Counted from the stretch's first letter, positions 1-9,775 are shown. The stretch is DNA of 50,886 nt from WTAW01 sp964406575 (GCA_964406575.1 CAYOSH010000028.1:1-50886), one strand, 5' to 3'. A program made the numbers and translations. The notes: a model not told the origin generated them from the sequence alone.

Positions 1-63
1 TTATTTTCAATAACTTACAAGACTTTTGCATTTTTTAACAGGACAGCAGTGATTCTATATATA

Positions 64-107
64 ATCGTCTGTCATATATAAATGTATCGTCTGTTAAATA
101 TAAATGT
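64..107. repeat. two tandem 22-bp direct repeats upstream of serine hydrolase
   Basis: Two adjacent 22-bp units (64-85 and 86-107), each starting ATCGTCTGT and ending ATATAAATGT, differ at two positions. They lie about 75 bp upstream of the hydrolase start. Two helical turns per unit would suit a tandem operator, but this is inference only. Confidence 0.5.
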
Positions 108-179
108 CCTTTAAATTTACATATTCTCATAATATAAATATTCTCAACAGAACCAATTTCACTAAAGGAAAAGGAATCT

Positions 180-1930
180 ATGAAACATTCAAAAAACATA
201 ACTCTCATAACACTGATCTTTCTATTTTTATTCATTATCCCGCGCATTTTAACGGCAGATCCATCCCAGCCTTCCCAAATAGGAAAAAACCTCTCTGATC
301 CTTCTTTAATAATCAGAACCGTCGAAGAGCTCAAATTAAAAATTCCGACCTGGTTTGAAGAGACAGACATCCCGGGCATGGCCATTGCCGTCGTGGATGA
401 TGAGAAGATCCTCTGGCAGCAAGTCTACGGCCATACTACCCGGAATAAAGACAGACTAATCGATCCCGAAACCATTTTCAGCATCCAATCCATGTCCAAA
501 AGCTTTACAGCCCTCTGTGTCCTATTTGCCGTCCAGGACGGTCTTTTAGACCTCGATGAACCGATCACGCGACCTATCTTCCTGATTTTACAGTCAACAG
601 CCCCTATGAAGAGCACCCCCAACAGAAGATGACTCTTCGCCTTCTCCTCGCCCACCGGGCAGGTTTTACTCATGAAGCCCCCCTCGGAAGCAACTACGAC
701 TGCCGTCCACACACCTTCGAGGAACATGTGTTGAGCATATCCGATTCTTGGCTGCGCTATCCTGTGAACTACCGTTATTCATACTCTAACTTAGGGATTG
801 ACCTCGCTGGCTACATCCTTCAGAAAAAGGCCGGCATACCTCTCTGGGAGTACATAAAGAGAATAGTACTGGATCCTTTGGGGATGACTTCGACGACACT
901 CAACTTTGAAGAGATAAAGAAAACAACAAACCGGGCCATTGGACATGTCGCTTCTCATGTCAACGTCCCAGATGGGATTCCAGTCGATATCCCCATGATA
1001 GCCGCGGGCGGAGTGTACACAAACATTCTGGATATGGCGAAATATCTTCAGTTTCACATTAACAAAGGCCGAATTAACGGGAAGCAGATCCTGCGCGAAG
1101 ATCTTATCGAAGAGATGCACTCTGTTCAATTTCCCGAAACGAGGCAGAAGGCCGGCTATTGTCTTTGCTTGAATAAATCCTTTGTCAGCGGGACGTATTT
1201 CCTCCATCATGGCGGAGGGGGGTATGGATTTATCACTTCCATGACCATGTATCCGGAATTAAAAATTGGAGTTGTGACACTGACGAACTCGAATCTTAGC
1301 CGTATCCACGGAGGAAGAATTCAAGAGGTCATAAACACAATAATCGAGGAGAAGTTCGGCCCAACACAGGTATTGCCCCAGAAGTTCGTTGAGAGTGTCT
1401 ACACATCGATCGATCCCAATGATGAGAGAGTTAAAAAAATCATGGGCCTTTACGAAGTGAATACAAAAATAGGATACAAAAACGAAGAGTTTGGAATTGC
1501 CCTTGGAATAGATTTTTATCCCCTAGAAATGTTCCTCGGGAAAGATGGGCTTGTCGGGACATTAGGACAATTTTCCGAGCTGCGCTTTAAACCCTTTATC
1601 AATGGGAGACCGGGCACGATTGTCACCCTCCATAGAAAATCTGGCGACTGCAGGTATTATGACTTTCATAAGCCTGATGCCTCTCAGGATAAGCCTGGGT
1701 CAAACAAGCCGGAATGGCAAAGATATCTCGGCTCTTATGGAATGCTCATGTGGGGCAGGATGAGAGGAGAAATGGTGAAAGTCGCGATAAAGGATGGTTA
1801 TTTAACTTGGAACGGGGCCCGGTGTCATGAATATCTCCCCGGATTGTTCTTTAATTATAACGGGGAGGATCTGGATTTCCGGGGCACTATCCCAACTGCC
1901 AGGAACATTATGCTGATCAAAAGGAGATGA
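180..1930 (+). pseudogene. beta-lactamase-family (PF00144) serine hydrolase, frameshifted
   Basis: Secreted or periplasmic penicillin-binding-protein-like hydrolase. The first part (180-632) has a signal peptide (about residues 1-26) and the nucleophile motif S-M-S-K at residues 104-107. The second part (629-1930) carries Y-S-N (genomic about 782) and an H-G-G-G-G-Y-G motif near 1212, where class C-type enzymes have KTG. The reading frame breaks near 568-572: after D-E-P-I-T-R the expected Y-L-P-D-F-T-V-N-S continues only in the second frame, so either one base is lost or two are gained. Apart from that break the protein is full length with all catalytic motifs, so a sequencing indel is as likely as a real pseudogene. 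A start at 180 is supported by AAAGGA upstream. The physiological substrate cannot be read from the sequence; such proteins are often esterases or D-aminopeptidases rather than true beta-lactamases. Confidence 0.8.
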
Positions 1931-1948
1931 GTTGACCGCTAGATGGTT

Positions 1949-2048
1949 GTTTTGGCCCCCAAAGAGTGTGTCTAAGGCCTTATTTAACCTGATAAATTGG
2001 CTTAACTTTTTTATATTGACGCAGTTGCGTCGGTCTGAGCACAATTAG
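1949..2048 (+). repeat. half element, R orientation (GTGCT-ended subfamily)
   Basis: Starts with the inner motif GGCCCCCAAA.AGTG..TCTAAGG and ends with the outer motif CTGAGCACAATTA, as in the copies at 6012-6112 and 20458-20558. Near the outer end GACGC-AGTT-GCGTC can form a hairpin. No L partner precedes it. It directly abuts the FtsX relic. Confidence 0.8.
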
Positions 2049-2424
2049 CGAACAATTACCGACCACAGGATTTGCCCTGATCATAGCCGCTATCGGGCTT
2101 TTTGGGCTGACTGCCGTGGCTGTTATCCGGTGAACCAAGGAAATCGGTATCCGTAAGGTCTTTGGAGCGAGTTCGGTCGACATCATTTTCCTCTTTTCAA
2201 GAGATGTGCTGAAATGGGTGGCCATTTCCAACATCATCGCAGCTCCGATAGCGCTGATTGCCACCCGAAAATGGCTGGAACAATTCGCCTACCGGATCGA
2301 TATCGGTTTGTGGATGTTCCTTGTTACTGCTCTGCTTTCCCTTTTGATCGCAGCCACGACCGTAAGCTGGCACACAGTGAGGGCTGCCCTTTCTGATCCG
2401 ATCGATTCCCTCCGGTATGAATAA
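2048..2424 (+). pseudogene. ABC transporter permease (FtsX/MacB-type) C-terminal relic
   Basis: One frame reads a typical FtsX C-terminal domain: hydrophobic segment, A-A-I-G-L-F-G-L-T, then K-E-I-G-I-R-K-V-F-G-A-S, two more membrane segments and the usual terminal D-P-I-D-S-L-R-Y-E. An in-frame TGA at 2131-2133 sits where the family has an Arg (R-R-T-K-E-I-G-I-R). The 5' part of the gene is missing and the fragment begins at the outer end of the half element. This is a truncated, dead permease of the MacB/lipoprotein-export type. Confidence 0.8.
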
Positions 2425-2481
2425 CACAGATAAAAACTTACCCGCGTATCGGCAGCGTAAAATATCATTCTATCATTTGAT

Positions 2482-2510
2482 TTGACTCTGTCCCTGTAAA
2501 TTTATATGAT
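2482..2510 (+). promoter_or_regulatory. sigma70-type promoter of kinase-TPR gene
   Basis: TTGACT (2482-2487), 17-bp spacer, TATGAT (2505-2510). The same box with near-identical surroundings precedes the paralogue at 38123 (38065-38093). It overlaps the upstream ATG at 2506, which argues that the true start is the ATG at 2533. Confidence 0.6.
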
Positions 2511-2532
2511 ATCCTCTGCACGGAAGGGGATA

Positions 2533-5500
2533 ATGACAACCCTGTGTCCTAAATGCCATTCTGAAAACACGGATACCGCACGATTCTGCAGCAACTGTGC
2601 AGCCCCCCTCCAGCCCTCCGAGGAGATCCCTATTCCCACTCAGACAATCGAAGCACCCCGCGAAGAACTCACCACCGGCTCCACATTCGCAGGCCGGTAC
2701 CAGATCATAGAGGAGCTGGGGAAAGGGGGTATGGGCAAGGTCTACAAGGCTTATGATACCGAGATAAAAGAGAAAGTTGCCCTGAAGCTCATAAAAGCTG
2801 AAATATCCTCTGATAAAAAAACCATTGAGCGATTCCAGAATGAGATAAAGTTCGCCCGAAAAATCGGCCATCGAAATGTCTGCCGGATGTATGACTTGAA
2901 CAAGGAAGAGGGTTCATACTATATCACGATGGAATATGTGTCCGGAGAAGATTTAAAAAGCTTTATTAGAAGAATCGGCCAATTGCCTTCAGGAAAAGCC
3001 ATCTCTATAGCCAAACAGGTGTGTGAAGGATTGTCAGAGGCCCATAGATTGGGTGTTGTCCATCGCGATCTGAAGCCAAGCAATATTATGATCGATAAGG
3101 ATGGAAATGCCCGAATAATGGACTTTGGCATTGCCCGGTCCCTTAAAGAGAAGGGGATTACCGGAGCAGGGGTGATGATCGGAACCCCTGAGTACATGTC
3201 TCCTGAGCAGGTGGAGGGAAAAGACATAGACCACTGCACGGATATTTATTCGCTGGGTGTCATCCTGTACGAGATGGTCACGGGAAGAGTGCCTTTCGAA
3301 GGAGAAACGGCACTAACCATAGCGGTGAAGCACAAAACCGAGGAACCAAAGAATCCCCGAGAGTTCAATACACAACTCTCAGAGGATTTCAGCCGGCTGA
3401 TACTAAAATGTTTGGAGAAAGAGAAAAAAAAGAGGTATCAGAGTGCGGAAGATGTGAGAGCTGAGCTAAAGAATATCGAAGAAGGCATTCCGATGACCGA
3501 GCAAATGATTCCTCAAAGAAAGCCCTTCACATCAAGGGAGATCACCGTTCAGTTCAGCCTAAAAAAATTGCTCATCCCCGCCTCAATAATTGTCGCGTTT
3601 GTCTTCATTGCGATGGTGATATGGCAGCTCCTTCCTCATAAAGGAGCCATTCCTCCTCCCACAGGCAAACCCCGTCTTGCCATTATGTATTTCGAAAACA
3701 ACACCGGAGATGAGAGTTTGAATCATTACAGGAAGGCTATTTCTGATCTATTGATTACGGATCTTTCTCAATCCAGGTATCTTGACGTTATCGGGGGAGA
3801 CCAACTCTTCAATATACTGGAAGATCTGAATCTCTTGGAGGCGAAGAATTATTCCTCCAAGGCGTTGAGGGATGTCGCATCCCGGGGAAGAGCTTCATAT
3901 ATCCTACAGGGCAACTATACGAAGGCAGAGGATGCTTTTCGAATCAGCGTGATGCTGCACGAAGCCAGCACGATGAAACGGGTGAGCTCCGAGATGTTCG
4001 AGGGAACAGGCGAAAAAAGCATCTTTTCAATGGTGGACAGAATAACAAAGACGATAAAATCGAATTTTGAGATTTCTGCAGCGGATCTGGCCCGCGATAT
4101 CGATGAAAACATCGAAAATATTACAACCAGTTCGACTGAGGCGTTGAAATACTACAGCGAGGGAAGAAAATACCATAACAGTGGAGATTACAGGGAAAGC
4201 ATTCAGCTCATGGAAAAAGCTGTGGAGATCGATCCGGAATTCGCGATGGCTCTCCGGTCGTTAGCGATGAGTTACAGCAATCTTGCTATGTATAATGAGA
4301 GTCAAAAATATATAACTAAAGCATTGGAGCTGGCGGACCGATTGCCGGAGAGAGAGCGCTTTCAGATCATGGGTGATTTCTACGGCCAAACAGAGCGGAC
4401 CTACGATAAGGCCATAAAGGCGTATGAAAGATTGCTGGAACTTTACCCGGAAGATACGACAGGAAACCATAATTTGGGAATAAGGTACCATGATATTGAA
4501 CAATGGGATAAGGCTATTGAACGATATGAGATTGCCAAAAAAAATAATATCGAGTTCTATGAGACATATATATCATTAGCAGGGGCATACAGGGCAAAAC
4601 AAATGTACGGGAAGGCAAAGGAGGTGCTCGAGAACTATCTTGCCAACTTTAGAGACCACGATAGTATCCATCGGGGCCTGGCCTATCTTTATATTGATCA
4701 GGGAAGGCTGGACCTCGCCCTGACTGAAGCCGACAAGGCCTTCATTCTTGACCCGGACAGTTGGAATAATTATCAGCTAAAGGGGGATATTTTGCTTTAT
4801 CAGGGAGACTTGGTGCAGGCTGAAGAGGAATACCAGAACATGCTGAAGGGGAGAGAACCTTTGGGTCAGGCATGGGGGAGACAGAGGATGTCGACGCTGT
4901 ATAAATATCAAGGAAAATTCGGAGATTCTTTGAAGATGTTTGAACAGGCTTTGGCCCTTGCCAAAATGGTGGGGCAAAGAACGTGGGAGGCGATGTGTCA
5001 TTCAGGACTCGCAGATGTCTATTTAAGGTCAGGACATCCAGAAGAAGCTCAAAAAGAGTGCGAGGAGGCTCTGAATATCGTTAGAGAAACAGATTTTTTA
5101 GGCATCGAACGCTCTGTCTTAGCTCTTAAGGGGCATGCTCTCCTAGAAATGAATTTTCCCACTGAAGCCCAGAGGACCGCAGAAGAGTTAAAAAAACTGA
5201 TCGAGGAGGGACTGGACGAAAAGATCATCAGGCTCTATTTTCACCTTGCGGGCTGCATTGAGCTCAAAAAAAAGAATTTTTCTCAGGCCATAGAACAGTT
5301 CCAGAAAGCTTTATCTCTTCAATCCTATGGCCCTCTCAGCAAGTCTGCGGATTTTATTGATTCGTTAGCTACAGCCTATTATGAGTCCGGAGATCTGGAT
5401 AAAGCGATTGAGCAATATGAAAGAATAACCGAGCTGAATACAGGAAGACTTAACAATGGGGAGATTTATGTGAGAAGTTTTTATATGCTCGGAAAGATCT

Positions 5501-5634
5501 GCGAACAACAAGGAAACACAGCAAAAGCTATTGAACACTACCAGAAATTCCTTGACCTCTGGAAGGATGCTGACCCAGGGATAGCCGAGGTTGATGATGC
5601 GAGGGAGAGGCTGACTGAGTTACGGAATATATAG
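2533..5634 (+). CDS. zinc-ribbon Ser/Thr protein kinase with TPR sensor domain
   Basis: Membrane-anchored Hanks-type kinase of 1033 aa. The start at 2533 is chosen because AAGGGG lies just upstream and the promoter covers the earlier ATG. Order of domains: N-terminal zinc ribbon (C5, C8, C19, C22); kinase domain about residues 50-310 with G-K-G-G-M-G-K-V-Y, catalytic H-R-D-L-K-P-S-N, D-F-G and S-P-E-Q; one transmembrane helix about 345-370; a FlgO/TolB-N-like segment beginning with L-A-I-M-Y-F-E-N-N-T-G-D; then a long array of TPR repeats to the end. It is probably a signalling kinase whose non-kinase part senses or scaffolds. Closest relative in the window is the gene at 38123. Target proteins are unknown. 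Confidence 0.9.
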   Translation: MTTLCPKCHSENTDTARFCSNCAAPLQPSEEIPIPTQTIEAPREELTTGSTFAGRYQIIEELGKGGMGKVYKAYDTEIKEKVALKLIKAEISSDKKTIERFQNEIKFARKIGHRNVCRMYDLNKEEGSYYITMEYVSGEDLKSFIRRIGQLPSGKAISIAKQVCEGLSEAHRLGVVHRDLKPSNIMIDKDGNARIMDFGIARSLKEKGITGAGVMIGTPEYMSPEQVEGKDIDHCTDIYSLGVILYEMVTGRVPFEGETALTIAVKHKTEEPKNPREFNTQLSEDFSRLILKCLEKEKKKRYQSAEDVRAELKNIEEGIPMTEQMIPQRKPFTSREITVQFSLKKLLIPASIIVAFVFIAMVIWQLLPHKGAIPPPTGKPRLAIMYFENNTGDESLNHYRKAISDLLITDLSQSRYLDVIGGDQLFNILEDLNLLEAKNYSSKALRDVASRGRASYILQGNYTKAEDAFRISVMLHEASTMKRVSSEMFEGTGEKSIFSMVDRITKTIKSNFEISAADLARDIDENIENITTSSTEALKYYSEGRKYHNSGDYRESIQLMEKAVEIDPEFAMALRSLAMSYSNLAMYNESQKYITKALELADRLPERERFQIMGDFYGQTERTYDKAIKAYERLLELYPEDTTGNHNLGIRYHDIEQWDKAIERYEIAKKNNIEFYETYISLAGAYRAKQMYGKAKEVLENYLANFRDHDSIHRGLAYLYIDQGRLDLALTEADKAFILDPDSWNNYQLKGDILLYQGDLVQAEEEYQNMLKGREPLGQAWGRQRMSTLYKYQGKFGDSLKMFEQALALAKMVGQRTWEAMCHSGLADVYLRSGHPEEAQKECEEALNIVRETDFLGIERSVLALKGHALLEMNFPTEAQRTAEELKKLIEEGLDEKIIRLYFHLAGCIELKKKNFSQAIEQFQKALSLQSYGPLSKSADFIDSLATAYYESGDLDKAIEQYERITELNTGRLNNGEIYVRSFYMLGKICEQQGNTAKAIEHYQKFLDLWKDADPGIAEVDDARERLTELRNI

Positions 5635-5659
5635 TTCGCAAATCGCTGCTCATCATGTG

Positions 5660-5852
5660 GATTTGATGGTACAGTCGCCTATATGTCTCGAGAACAAGCA
5701 CGAGGTGAAGAGGTTGATCATCGCACTGACATCTGGTCATTTGGAATTGGTCTCTATGAGATGCTCAGTAGACAACTTTATTTTAGGGCGAGCGTGAAGC
5801 CTCTATCCTTTATTCTGTCGTTCATGAGGGAAGCGATTGAAAAAGGGAAAAA
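5660..5852 (+). pseudogene. relic of a kinase-TPR gene (kinase activation-loop region)
   Basis: Encodes G-T-V-A-Y-M-S-R-E-Q-A-R-G-E-E-V-D-H-R-T-D-I-W-S-F-G, matching the kinase segment of the genes at 14992 and 17796. After L-Y-F the homology continues only in another frame (G-E-R-E-A-S-I-L-Y-S-V-V-H-E), so there is a frameshift near 5790. It is cut off by the L half element at 5853. No start and no rest of the gene. Confidence 0.8.
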
Positions 5853-6112
5853 GGGGGACGGACCTCAGCTACTCTTTTATAATCAAGAAGTTAATCACAA
5901 TAATAGCCCTAAAAATTAGCTTAAACCCACTATTTCGGGGGTCAAAATAGGCATTTAAGGATAGTAGCAAAAGCCAAAGTATCCCGGCTATCAATATCCG
6001 CTTAAATGATAATTTTTGGCCCTCAAAAAAGTGTGTCTAAGGCCTTATTTAACCCGATAAAATGGCTTATCTTTTTTAGATTTAGGCACTTGTGCCGGTC
6101 TGAGCACAATTA
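5853..6112. repeat. empty palindromic element (L + R halves, mixed ends)
   Basis: L half 5853-5957 begins GGGGGACGGACCTCAG. The R half 6012-6112 is its imperfect inverted copy but ends in the other outer motif, CTGAGCACAATTA. About 55 bp separate them. The R half has a GGCAC-TT-GTGCC hairpin at the position where the 1949 copy has GACGC/GCGTC. The stop codon of the symporter gene (6110-6112) lies in its outer end. Confidence 0.75.
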
Positions 6113-7804
6113 GCAATTGTTTCTTTCCGCAAACAGCGGATTCATCAGGTGAGCGAGGGTGATGATCACGACAGGGCCGATCACGTTATACCACAGGTAT
6201 GGAATGTCGGTAAAAAAATAGCAACCCAAAACGGTTAGCTCCGCGATGAGACCCGCAATAAAAGTGGCGTTTCCGCCGATCTTCTTGAAAAAGAAGGCTA
6301 TTAAGAAAATTCCCAGAATCGTTCCATAAAAAAGAGAACCCAGTTTATTGACAGCTTCGATGAGCGATCCCAGGCGGTTGGCAAACAGCGCAAAATTAAT
6401 GGCGTAGATCCCCCAAAAAACTGTGGCTAGTTTGGATGCGAGGAGATAGTGCCGATCCGAGGCGTTTTTCTTGAATACACCTTTGTAAATATCGACGATC
6501 GTGACCGAAGCCAGGGCATTCAATTCAGCAGAAGTGGAGGACATCGAAGCCGAGAGGATAGCTGCGAGAATCAACCCGATGAGTCCTACCGGTAAGAAGT
6601 CTATGACAAAACTTAAAAAGATATAGTTGACATCGTTGGTGTCGGCATTCGGATCGGCCTTTTTTATGAGTGCTGTGGCTTCTTCTTTAATCTTTGACTC
6701 CGATTCTCGCGATCTCTGCAGCATTTGGATGGTTTGGCCTAATTCCGATTCCGCATGGCTCTTGGTGGCGGCCAGCATATCCCGAATGTGAGCTTGTTTT
6801 TCCTTGTGCACGCGCTCATATTCGGTTTCGAGTCCCTGATAAGCTTGGGAGTAGGCGCTGTTTTTGATATTGGTTGTTTGGACCGGATTGAAAAATATCG
6901 GAGGTGTCACGAACTGGTAAAAAACAAAGATCATGGCTCCGGTGAAAAGGATGATGAACTGCATAGGGATCTTAACAACTCCGTTCGCCAGTAGCCCCAA
7001 ACGACTCTGCGCTATGGAACGTCCGGAAAGATAACGCTGCACCTGGGATTGGTCCGCTCCAAAGTAAGAGAGGGCCAGGAATGTTCCCCCGATCAGGCCA
7101 GACCAGATATTGTATTCGTCCCTCCAGTTAAAAGCGAAATTTATGACGTTTAATTTTCCTGTTTTACCCGCCACACGGACGGCATCCAGAAAGGAAATGT
7201 CGGAGGGCAGCAAGCGAAAAATCATGAGAAACGCCGCACCCATCCCCACCGTGATGATACCCATCTGCAAGAGATGGGTTTTGTACACGGCATCGGTACC
7301 GCCGGTGGTGGTGTACACAATGACGAGGCCGCCGATCATAAAAATTGTGAGACGAATATCCCACCCGAGAATCACTGAAATGATCAAGGCCGGGGCAAAG
7401 ATGGTGAATCCGCAAGCCAAGCCTCGATGCATGAGGAAGAGGATGCTTCCAAACGTGCGGTTTTTCAGATCAAAACGCGTCTCTAAAAATTCATAGGCCG
7501 TGTAGACTTTTAATTTGTGGAAGTGAGGGACAACTACAATGGAGATGAGGACCATGGCGATGGGGAGGCCTAAATAGAGCTGTATAAAACGCATGCCGTC
7601 CGTATAGGCCTGTCCCGGAGTGGAAAGAAAGGTAATGGCGCTGGCTTGTGTCGCCATGATGGAAAGCGTGATTGTGTACCAGGGAGTCGATTTATTCGCC
7701 AGAATGTAACCGTTGATGTCTTTTTTCCCTCGGGTCTTCCAGACGCCATAGACAGCGACAAACACGAGAAAAGAACTCATCACGATCCAGTCGAGGTTGC
7801 TCAT
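6110..7804 (-). CDS. sodium:solute symporter (SSS family)
   Basis: Inner-membrane Na+-coupled transporter of 564 aa with about 13 hydrophobic segments and SSS-type signatures (early unwound helix A-T-Q-A-S-A-I-T-F-L-S-T-P-G, later F-G-A-D-Q-S-Q-V-Q-R-Y). A hydrophilic, Glu/Lys/Gln-rich and probably coiled-coil insertion of about 85 residues (about 305-392) splits the membrane core. It is the last gene of the bacillithiol operon, 49 bp after bshA. The substrate cannot be assigned; a sugar, amino acid or thiol-related metabolite is possible from context. The final residues and stop codon fall at the outer end of the palindromic element, so the natural C-terminus may have been altered. Confidence 0.9.
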   Translation of the reverse strand: MSNLDWIVMSSFLVFVAVYGVWKTRGKKDINGYILANKSTPWYTITLSIMATQASAITFLSTPGQAYTDGMRFIQLYLGLPIAMVLISIVVVPHFHKLKVYTAYEFLETRFDLKNRTFGSILFLMHRGLACGFTIFAPALIISVILGWDIRLTIFMIGGLVIVYTTTGGTDAVYKTHLLQMGIITVGMGAAFLMIFRLLPSDISFLDAVRVAGKTGKLNVINFAFNWRDEYNIWSGLIGGTFLALSYFGADQSQVQRYLSGRSIAQSRLGLLANGVVKIPMQFIILFTGAMIFVFYQFVTPPIFFNPVQTTNIKNSAYSQAYQGLETEYERVHKEKQAHIRDMLAATKSHAESELGQTIQMLQRSRESESKIKEEATALIKKADPNADTNDVNYIFLSFVIDFLPVGLIGLILAAILSASMSSTSAELNALASVTIVDIYKGVFKKNASDRHYLLASKLATVFWGIYAINFALFANRLGSLIEAVNKLGSLFYGTILGIFLIAFFFKKIGGNATFIAGLIAELTVLGCYFFTDIPYLWYNVIGPVVIITLAHLMNPLFAERNNC

Positions 7805-7853
7805 GATCTACACATTTATCGATCTTAAGGCCGCTAATTTTTGACTTTTTCTT

Positions 7854-8975
7854 CTAGGCCTTCAATATTTCCTCATAATAGGCTTCATATTGAGGGATGA
7901 TTTGATCTGCACTGAAAGACTCCGTGGCTCGTCTCCTTGCTTGGCGTTTAAATAACCCAAGTTTTGGCGGATCGTTCAAAAGCTCGATGGATCCTTCCGC
8001 CATTTTATTTATTTCACCCACAGGATACAGATATCCTGTCTCGCCGTGTGTGATGACTTCCGGCAAACCCCCGGTTTCCGAGGCGATCACCGGAACACCG
8101 CAGTTCATGGCCTCGAGCGCCGTCAATCCAAAGCTCTCCTGTTCGCTGGGTAAAAGAAAAAGATCGGCGCAAAAGAACAATGGTTCTAAATGATCCTGCT
8201 CCCCTAGAAAATACACATCGGCACTGAGTTTCAACTCTTTGACCATCTGCTGGATGAGCGGCCGTTCCGGTCCGTCACCGACCAGTATGAGCTTTGCCGG
8301 GATTCCGGTATGAACCTGCGCGAAAATACGGACGACGTCTCCCACTCTTTTAACCGGGCGGAAATTGGAAGCGTGCATGAGAATCTTTTCTCCATGAGGC
8401 GCATAGGACTCGCGATCACACTGGTTGCGGCTTTTTTCTGGTCGAATCGGGTCGATAAAATTGTAGATGACCCGTATCTCGCGCTGAATGCCGAATTCTC
8501 GGACGGTCTGCAGTTTCAAATAGTTAGAAACGGCAGTGACACCGTCGGATTTCTCGATAGTGAATTTTATCACCCGGTGAAACGATTGATCGGCCCCGAC
8601 CAGTGTAATATCCGTTCCATGCAGTGTGGTGATGATTTTTATCGCCTGCGAATTCAAGATCTGTTTGGCCAAATAGGCACTGGCTGCGTGGGGGACAGCA
8701 TAATGGGCATGGATAAGCTCGAGATCATAGGCCTCGACCAGTTCCACCAATTTTGTGGCCAGCCCGAGGGCATACGGCGGATATTTAAACAGCGGGTAGC
8801 TCGCTATTCCCACTTCATGGATAAAGATATTCTTATGAAAAGATTGCAGGCGAAAGGGAGTCGCATAGCTCACAACGTGTATTTCGTGGCCTTTTTTGGC
8901 AAGTCCGATCGCTAATTCCGAAGCCACGACACCGCTGCCGCCGTGTGTCGGGTAACATATTATTCCGACTTTCAT
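7854..8975 (-). CDS. bshA: BshA, N-acetyl-alpha-D-glucosaminyl L-malate synthase
   Basis: GT4-family glycosyltransferase (373 aa) that joins UDP-GlcNAc and L-malate in the first step of bacillithiol synthesis in the cytoplasm. N-terminal M-K-V-G-I-I-C-Y-P-T-H-G-G-S-G-V-V-A-S-E-L is the BshA signature. The C-terminal half has the GT4 nucleotide-sugar site E-Q-E-S-F-G-L-T-A-L-E-A-M. Length is normal. It lies 41 bp downstream of bshB1 and 49 bp upstream of the symporter, and the two genes with the other pathway steps are in the same operon, which makes the assignment strong. Confidence 0.95.
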   Translation of the reverse strand: MKVGIICYPTHGGSGVVASELAIGLAKKGHEIHVVSYATPFRLQSFHKNIFIHEVGIASYPLFKYPPYALGLATKLVELVEAYDLELIHAHYAVPHAASAYLAKQILNSQAIKIITTLHGTDITLVGADQSFHRVIKFTIEKSDGVTAVSNYLKLQTVREFGIQREIRVIYNFIDPIRPEKSRNQCDRESYAPHGEKILMHASNFRPVKRVGDVVRIFAQVHTGIPAKLILVGDGPERPLIQQMVKELKLSADVYFLGEQDHLEPLFFCADLFLLPSEQESFGLTALEAMNCGVPVIASETGGLPEVITHGETGYLYPVGEINKMAEGSIELLNDPPKLGLFKRQARRRATESFSADQIIPQYEAYYEEILKA

Positions 8976-9016
8976 GGTCGATGCTTAACCTGAAATATTC
9001 ATTAAACCGTGGATCC

Positions 9017-9754
9017 TCATGGAATTGCCTCCAGATATCCCGCGTCGAAAAAATCAACAGGATCATAAATTTTTATCGCTTCCCGAACCAGAAAAGGCTC
9101 ACCGTATTTTACGCCGATATACATACCGTATTGTTTGTCTCGGGTTTCGATTCTGTCCAGGAATTCAGGTCTGCTGAGCAGAGTTTCATCCTTTCCGAAT
9201 TTCGCCTTGTTCTTGTGGTGAAATTGTGATTTGTAGCAGAGAATAGATTTTATCTTCCGGGCGTGAAAATCCGAGATGTCAACGATAAAAGACGGTTTGA
9301 ATCCGAAACGTGTCTGGTAGTAAACGACTTTATATGGTCTGTAGGATTCTTGATCCGTTTTGAGTTTTTTTAGTCCGGAGAGATAGGCCGCTTCACGAAC
9401 GAGATGAGACGCTTTTTCGTGATCCGGATGGCGGGAGACCCAATAGGGGGCAAAAACGATTCTGGGTTTATAAGCGCGGATCTCTTTTATAATTTTAATC
9501 TTGTTCTCCCATGAGACTTCAATCCGACCGTCCGGGATATCCAGCATGTTGTGAGAAGCCAGACCCATAATTTTAGCGGATTGGGCGAACTCATGAGCGC
9601 GGATCTTGGCGCTGCCCCGGGTCGCCATCTCTCCCCGGGTTAGCGTAGTGACCCCGGTTTTATACCCTAAGGCTCCCAATTTAATGATCGTGCCACTACA
9701 GGCCATCTCCACATCGTCTGCGTGAGCTCCGAAAGCTAAAGCATCGAGTTTCAT
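9017..9754 (-). CDS. bshB1: BshB1, bacillithiol biosynthesis deacetylase
   Basis: LmbE/PIG-L-fold zinc deacetylase of 245 aa that removes the acetyl group from GlcNAc-malate in the second step. The metal/catalytic motif A-H-A-D-D is at residues 10-14 (BshB1 type, with Ala where many LmbE proteins have Pro) and the H-P-D-H motif follows. It starts 21 bp after bshC and ends 41 bp before bshA. No signal peptide, consistent with a cytoplasmic step. Confidence 0.95.
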   Translation of the reverse strand: MKLDALAFGAHADDVEMACSGTIIKLGALGYKTGVTTLTRGEMATRGSAKIRAHEFAQSAKIMGLASHNMLDIPDGRIEVSWENKIKIIKEIRAYKPRIVFAPYWVSRHPDHEKASHLVREAAYLSGLKKLKTDQESYRPYKVVYYQTRFGFKPSFIVDISDFHARKIKSILCYKSQFHHKNKAKFGKDETLLSRPEFLDRIETRDKQYGMYIGVKYGEPFLVREAIKIYDPVDFFDAGYLEAIP

Positions 9755-9775
9755 TCCAATCTCCAGTTCGAGTAT

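Noticed and set aside
180..1930. True antibiotic-resistance beta-lactamase
   Set aside because: Motifs fit the broad PF00144 family, and the C-terminal extension and H-G-G-G motif are typical of esterase or peptidase relatives; resistance cannot be claimed.
2506..2532. Upstream ATG of the first kinase gene as start
   Set aside because: It lies inside the -10 box of the conserved promoter and lacks a ribosome site; the ATG at 2533 has both promoter distance and AAGGGG.
8310..8915. Plus-strand 201-aa frame opposite bshA
   Set aside because: Antisense to a well-conserved gene with clear motifs, no ribosome site and no domain.
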